NCBI GenBank assembly: GCA_015680685.1 | Contig: MNCI01015499.1 | Coordinates: forward strand, 383,503 to 447,502 | DNA length: 64,000 nt | Reading direction: 5' to 3' | From: Gnetum montanum | Taxonomy: Eukaryota; Streptophyta; Gnetopsida; Gnetales; Gnetaceae | In this document: one piece after another, positions 61,118-64,000 of the stretch | Numbering within the stretch: position 1 is the stretch's first letter | Layout: the number at the start of each line of letters is the position of its first letter | Notes under the pieces: model-generated | The model's database searches: none | Seen by the model: the letters and a program-made list of their open reading frames with translations, nothing else | What the model was told of the DNA's origin: nothing | Program-made: the position numbers and the translations under genes

Positions 61118-61433
61118 CTTCTATTGTAAGATGACAACTATAAAAGAGAGAAACTAAAACTGGGTACACTGGGGAGTTACGCCTGCTACACTAGAAGGTT
61201 TGGTACATCACACAAGGTGCAGGTAGTGTGGGGTAGTAAATAGAGTAAACATGGTATAGTAAATGGTTGGAGGCTTTCATCCTATTGGATCGTAGAGGAA
61301 CCATCGTTGAGACCAGTCTACACCACATAGTGTGTAGACAACCATAGGGGTGTCACATCTATGCTAGTAGGTGGCGGGGTACAAACAACATGTAGGATTA
61401 CCCCTGATACATAGAAAGGGCGCAAAGGGAACT

Positions 61434-61451
61434 TCTTCTAGCACCAAAAAC
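61434..61451 (-). promoter_or_regulatory. Primer-binding-site-like sequence of element C
   Basis: GTTTTTGGTGCTAGAAGA directly follows the 5' LTR on the - strand, matching that of element A. tRNA not assigned. Confidence 0.65.
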
Positions 61452-62678
61452 TGTAGCGACCAAAAACATCGGTGGCTGGAACACTGAGAGGTCACTGGGT
61501 GTACAACCTAACCCCATATTCATGCGAGGGCCATGCTAGATATAAATAGATGCGGGGTGCCTTGAACAGTCTAGTCAATCAGACAGGGACTTAATTGGTG
61601 TACAATAACCTTTCGTAAACATTTGTTTTGGAGGTGTGATATGCAAGTTGAAACGATAAGCGACAAACGTAAAATGATGAAAAATAATTCAAGATATGAT
61701 AATAGAAAAAAAAGAATGAAATAGGCTTGGGTGAGGAAGTGCACTGCCCCAAGATCAGGGGATTTAATCTTTGCTTGACTAAAGAAGGTGTACAATAGAT
61801 GGTAGTGCGAACAGGCACAACTTGCAACAAAGCAGTATGGTAACAGCTCCTCGAACTACTATCAACAGCTTACTAAAAAGAGCCTTCTACTTGCCAATCT
61901 CCTTGTCATAGCTAATTGCCAGAAAGCCAAAATGCTAACTAAGAAGCTAATTTCCAGAAAGCCAAAATGCTAAAAGGCTTAGATTCTGACTCAATCTTGA
62001 AAACGTTTTGTCATGGGATGTTAGTAGAGAAAACCTGTTTAATGGTTGAAGCATGGGAAAATGTGCTTACTCCATCAAAGCTATCTGAGTAGAAGTATCA
62101 TCAAAGTGCATCCCTGCTACATTGTGCTACGATGCATAGCGTAGCACAGCGTAGCATTCATGTTGCAATGATTTTTGACAAAACTTACCATAGTTTGCTG
62201 TGTCATGTTACTCATGCTTCAAGGATGAAGTGGGGCATATACCCTAGAGGATCGAATCATTGTTAGTGTGCATCTTGGGTGCTTGATCAGCCTTCCCAAG
62301 ACTTGCTACATTGTGTAGCATAGTGTAGCATAGGAGGTCTTGTAGTTAGAAAACTTGCCAAACTATTTAGTGCATCCTAAACACCTTTGACAGCTCCTAG
62401 CATGGTCCCTAGGTAGACCATCAGCTAGGCCAAGTGTCAAGCTGGGTATAATAGAGAGTGTAACAAACCTATCAACTTGGAAGATAGAAAATTTGCTAGA
62501 CTGTACGGTCTACCCCCAGTGCCTCTTTCATGCAAACTGGCCTTGTGGTTGGATGCATGTTGACTATGCCATAGAGGGTATTGTCTGTACGGTCCAACGT
62601 GACACCGTGCTTGTGGGAACCCTTACCCAAATTTTGGGACTGCTGAATCATGAGAGTCCCAAAAGTTATGGTGTTTCA
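61452..62678 (-). repeat. 5' LTR of element C (1227 bp)
   Basis: Collinear with 44310-45883 except for a deletion of roughly 400 bases after about 61960. Ends TG...CA are intact here. The first 30 bases closely match the LTR tip of element A. Confidence 0.88.
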
Positions 62679-62683
62679 AATAT
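62679..62683. repeat. Target-site duplication of element C, right
   Basis: AATAT, one mismatch from 44305-44309. Confidence 0.55.
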
Positions 62684-64000
62684 GTTTAGGTTAAATGTCA
62701 TATTTGCAAAGGATAGTTATAGTAATCCTTAGTGACAATGAATTACAACATTAGTAGTGGCTAACTAAGGTCTTCTTAAGATAAAAAAAAAACAATCTAA
62801 ATCATGAACCTCTAGTATAACAAAATTAGCATGGTATAGTCCATTATTAACCTTAATTATGATGTTATCCACTATTCCTAAGGGTGTTATTATTGTATCA
62901 TTTGCCAGGGATATAGTCATGTTAGTATCTTGATGTCTAAAATACCTAGTTGTTGAGCTAACTTAGATGGAATGATGTTTATACTTGATCCTAAGTCTAG
63001 TAGTGCATTATGAAGGTATCTATCCTTGATGGTAAGGGGAATTTTTGGAGTTTTAGGATCCTTATATTTTGGTGGTAGCCTATTTTGAATAGGCTTTGTT
63101 GTACAATCTACTAAGTATACTTGTCATCGGATCTTTATCTTTCTCTTTTTGTTACATAAAGTTCTAAGATACTTAGCATAAAGAGAAGTGTCTTGGATTG
63201 CTTGATACAAGGGAATGTTGAGGTGTGTATCCTTAAAAAGTCTTTCTAGATGATCCTCTCAATGTAGTTTCTTAGCCAACCTATTAGGATATGATGCTAG
63301 TATATCCCATGCCTTCTTTTATGGAAGTTCAAGAAATATTGATCATGATGATGTGGAAGAGGATGATGATGATGATGTTAAAGGTGTGTTCACTCTATTT
63401 TCTTGATCATCATCACCATCTTTGTTATGTCCATCATCTTCATCTTGTGTCTTTAGGTAACTAATGATTTGTGATGGTTTGATGAATGTTACTTTCCTTT
63501 TAGGATGCAAGGATTCCTTTGTTGTTTTGCCACATAGTGTGGTTACTTTGTTTACTTATTCTTTACCCTTCCTTTGGGAAATTGGATTAGGCTTATATTG
63601 TGATGCTAGTTCTTTTCTTTCTAAATCTTGAAATCTACGCCTAATCTCCTTTCATAGTTCATATAGTTTTCCTTCTATGTTATTCATCCTTCTTTCTACT
63701 CAATCATAAAGAGAAGGACTTCTAGTTTGATGATAGTTTTAAAAGGAATTAGATCCAAAGTTTCTAAAAGTAAAATTTCTTTGGTCATAGGTTTCCCTTC
63801 CTTGGTTTGAGTTTCATGTTTGTTGAAACATTTTTATAGATTCTTGAATATGTTCATCATAAAATGGGAGTGAAGGATAGTTATATAAAGTGTGTTGTTG
63901 GCTATTACATAAATAACAATAGATTTGGTCTTATGCCAATTTGGCATTGCTCATCAAGAATTCTGTTAATTCATCTACCTTACTATTTAATGCCTTAGTT
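62679..64000 (-). mobile_element. Element E (5' part): Athila-like gag end, linker and protease
   Basis: From the window end leftwards: a knuckle-like CYLCNSQQH (about 63910), a long low-complexity linker including an Asp/Ser-coding GAT tract (about 63345-63385), then a block with HLNIPLYQAIQDTSLYAKYL and LCNKKRK (about 63230-63150), and a protease with ALLDLGSSINIIP (about 63000). This block order is typical of Athila elements. Removing element C and one target duplication leaves an open frame into the pol half at 44304, which supports one element split by insertion. The element runs off the right edge. Confidence 0.8.

Larger units (their letters stand above)
44310..62678 (-). mobile_element. 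Element C: Tat/Ogre-like LTR retrotransposon with an antisense multi-exon gene (18.4 kb)
   Basis: LTRs at 44310-45883 and 61452-62678 enclose, in - strand order, PBS, gag, PFxxKV linker, protease, a GGCC hairpin array, an antisense (+ strand) spliced gene, a hairpin array, RT, RNase H, a second RNase H, integrase, a third array, and polypurine tract. A second RNase H after the first marks the Tat lineage of Ty3/gypsy. The distance between protease and RT is more than 6 kb. Known Ogre elements carry an intron at that point. The element lies inside element E with near-matching 5-bp target duplications. All coding parts carry stops, so it is dead. Confidence 0.87.

Noticed and set aside
44310-62678. 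Endogenous pararetrovirus
   Set aside because: LTRs, integrase and Tat-type dual RNase H are present. No movement or coat protein is seen.

Overview
The window is nuclear DNA from a seed plant. It has spliced genes with GT-AG introns up to 4.6 kb, AT-rich intergenic DNA, plant-lineage (Tat- and Athila-like) LTR retrotransposons and a LINE remnant. Very long introns and heavily decayed, nested retrotransposons would fit a gymnosperm or another large-genome plant, but nothing here fixes the species. There is one assembly gap (448 N at 12328-12775).

Two host genes lie in the first 17 kb. On the + strand (2379-10211), four exons encode a 313-residue classical short-chain dehydrogenase/reductase with every core motif intact. 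On the - strand (17004-11586), three exons encode a BTB/POZ-NPH3 (NPH3/RPT2-like) protein. Its last exon is extremely GC-rich and contains the gap. Both genes have local tandem duplications inside introns.

From about 17.9 kb onward the window is almost entirely retrotransposon, and all recognisable elements point to the - strand. In order there is: a LINE reverse transcriptase remnant (about 17.9-19.06 kb); element A (20663-29833), with two 1.6-1.7 kb LTRs, a perfect 5-bp target duplication and gag-protease but no pol; a long degenerate ORF (about 30.2-32.3 kb); element D (about 34.7-38.1 kb), Athila-like pol debris; and element E (about 41.2-44.3 kb plus 62.68-64.0 kb), an Athila-like element split by element C (44310-62678). 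Element C is an 18.4-kb Tat/Ogre-like element with gag, protease, reverse transcriptase, two RNase H domains and integrase.

The most unusual structure is in element C. Between protease and reverse transcriptase, on the opposite (+) strand, sits a decayed gene of at least eight exons (51868-56684) whose splice phases all agree. Arrays of short tandem repeats that can form hairpins, with stems that appear to co-vary, flank pol and this antisense gene. Element A carries the homologous arrays next to each other with pol and the antisense gene missing, so it looks like an internally deleted, non-autonomous relative. I see no tRNA, rRNA or CRISPR array.
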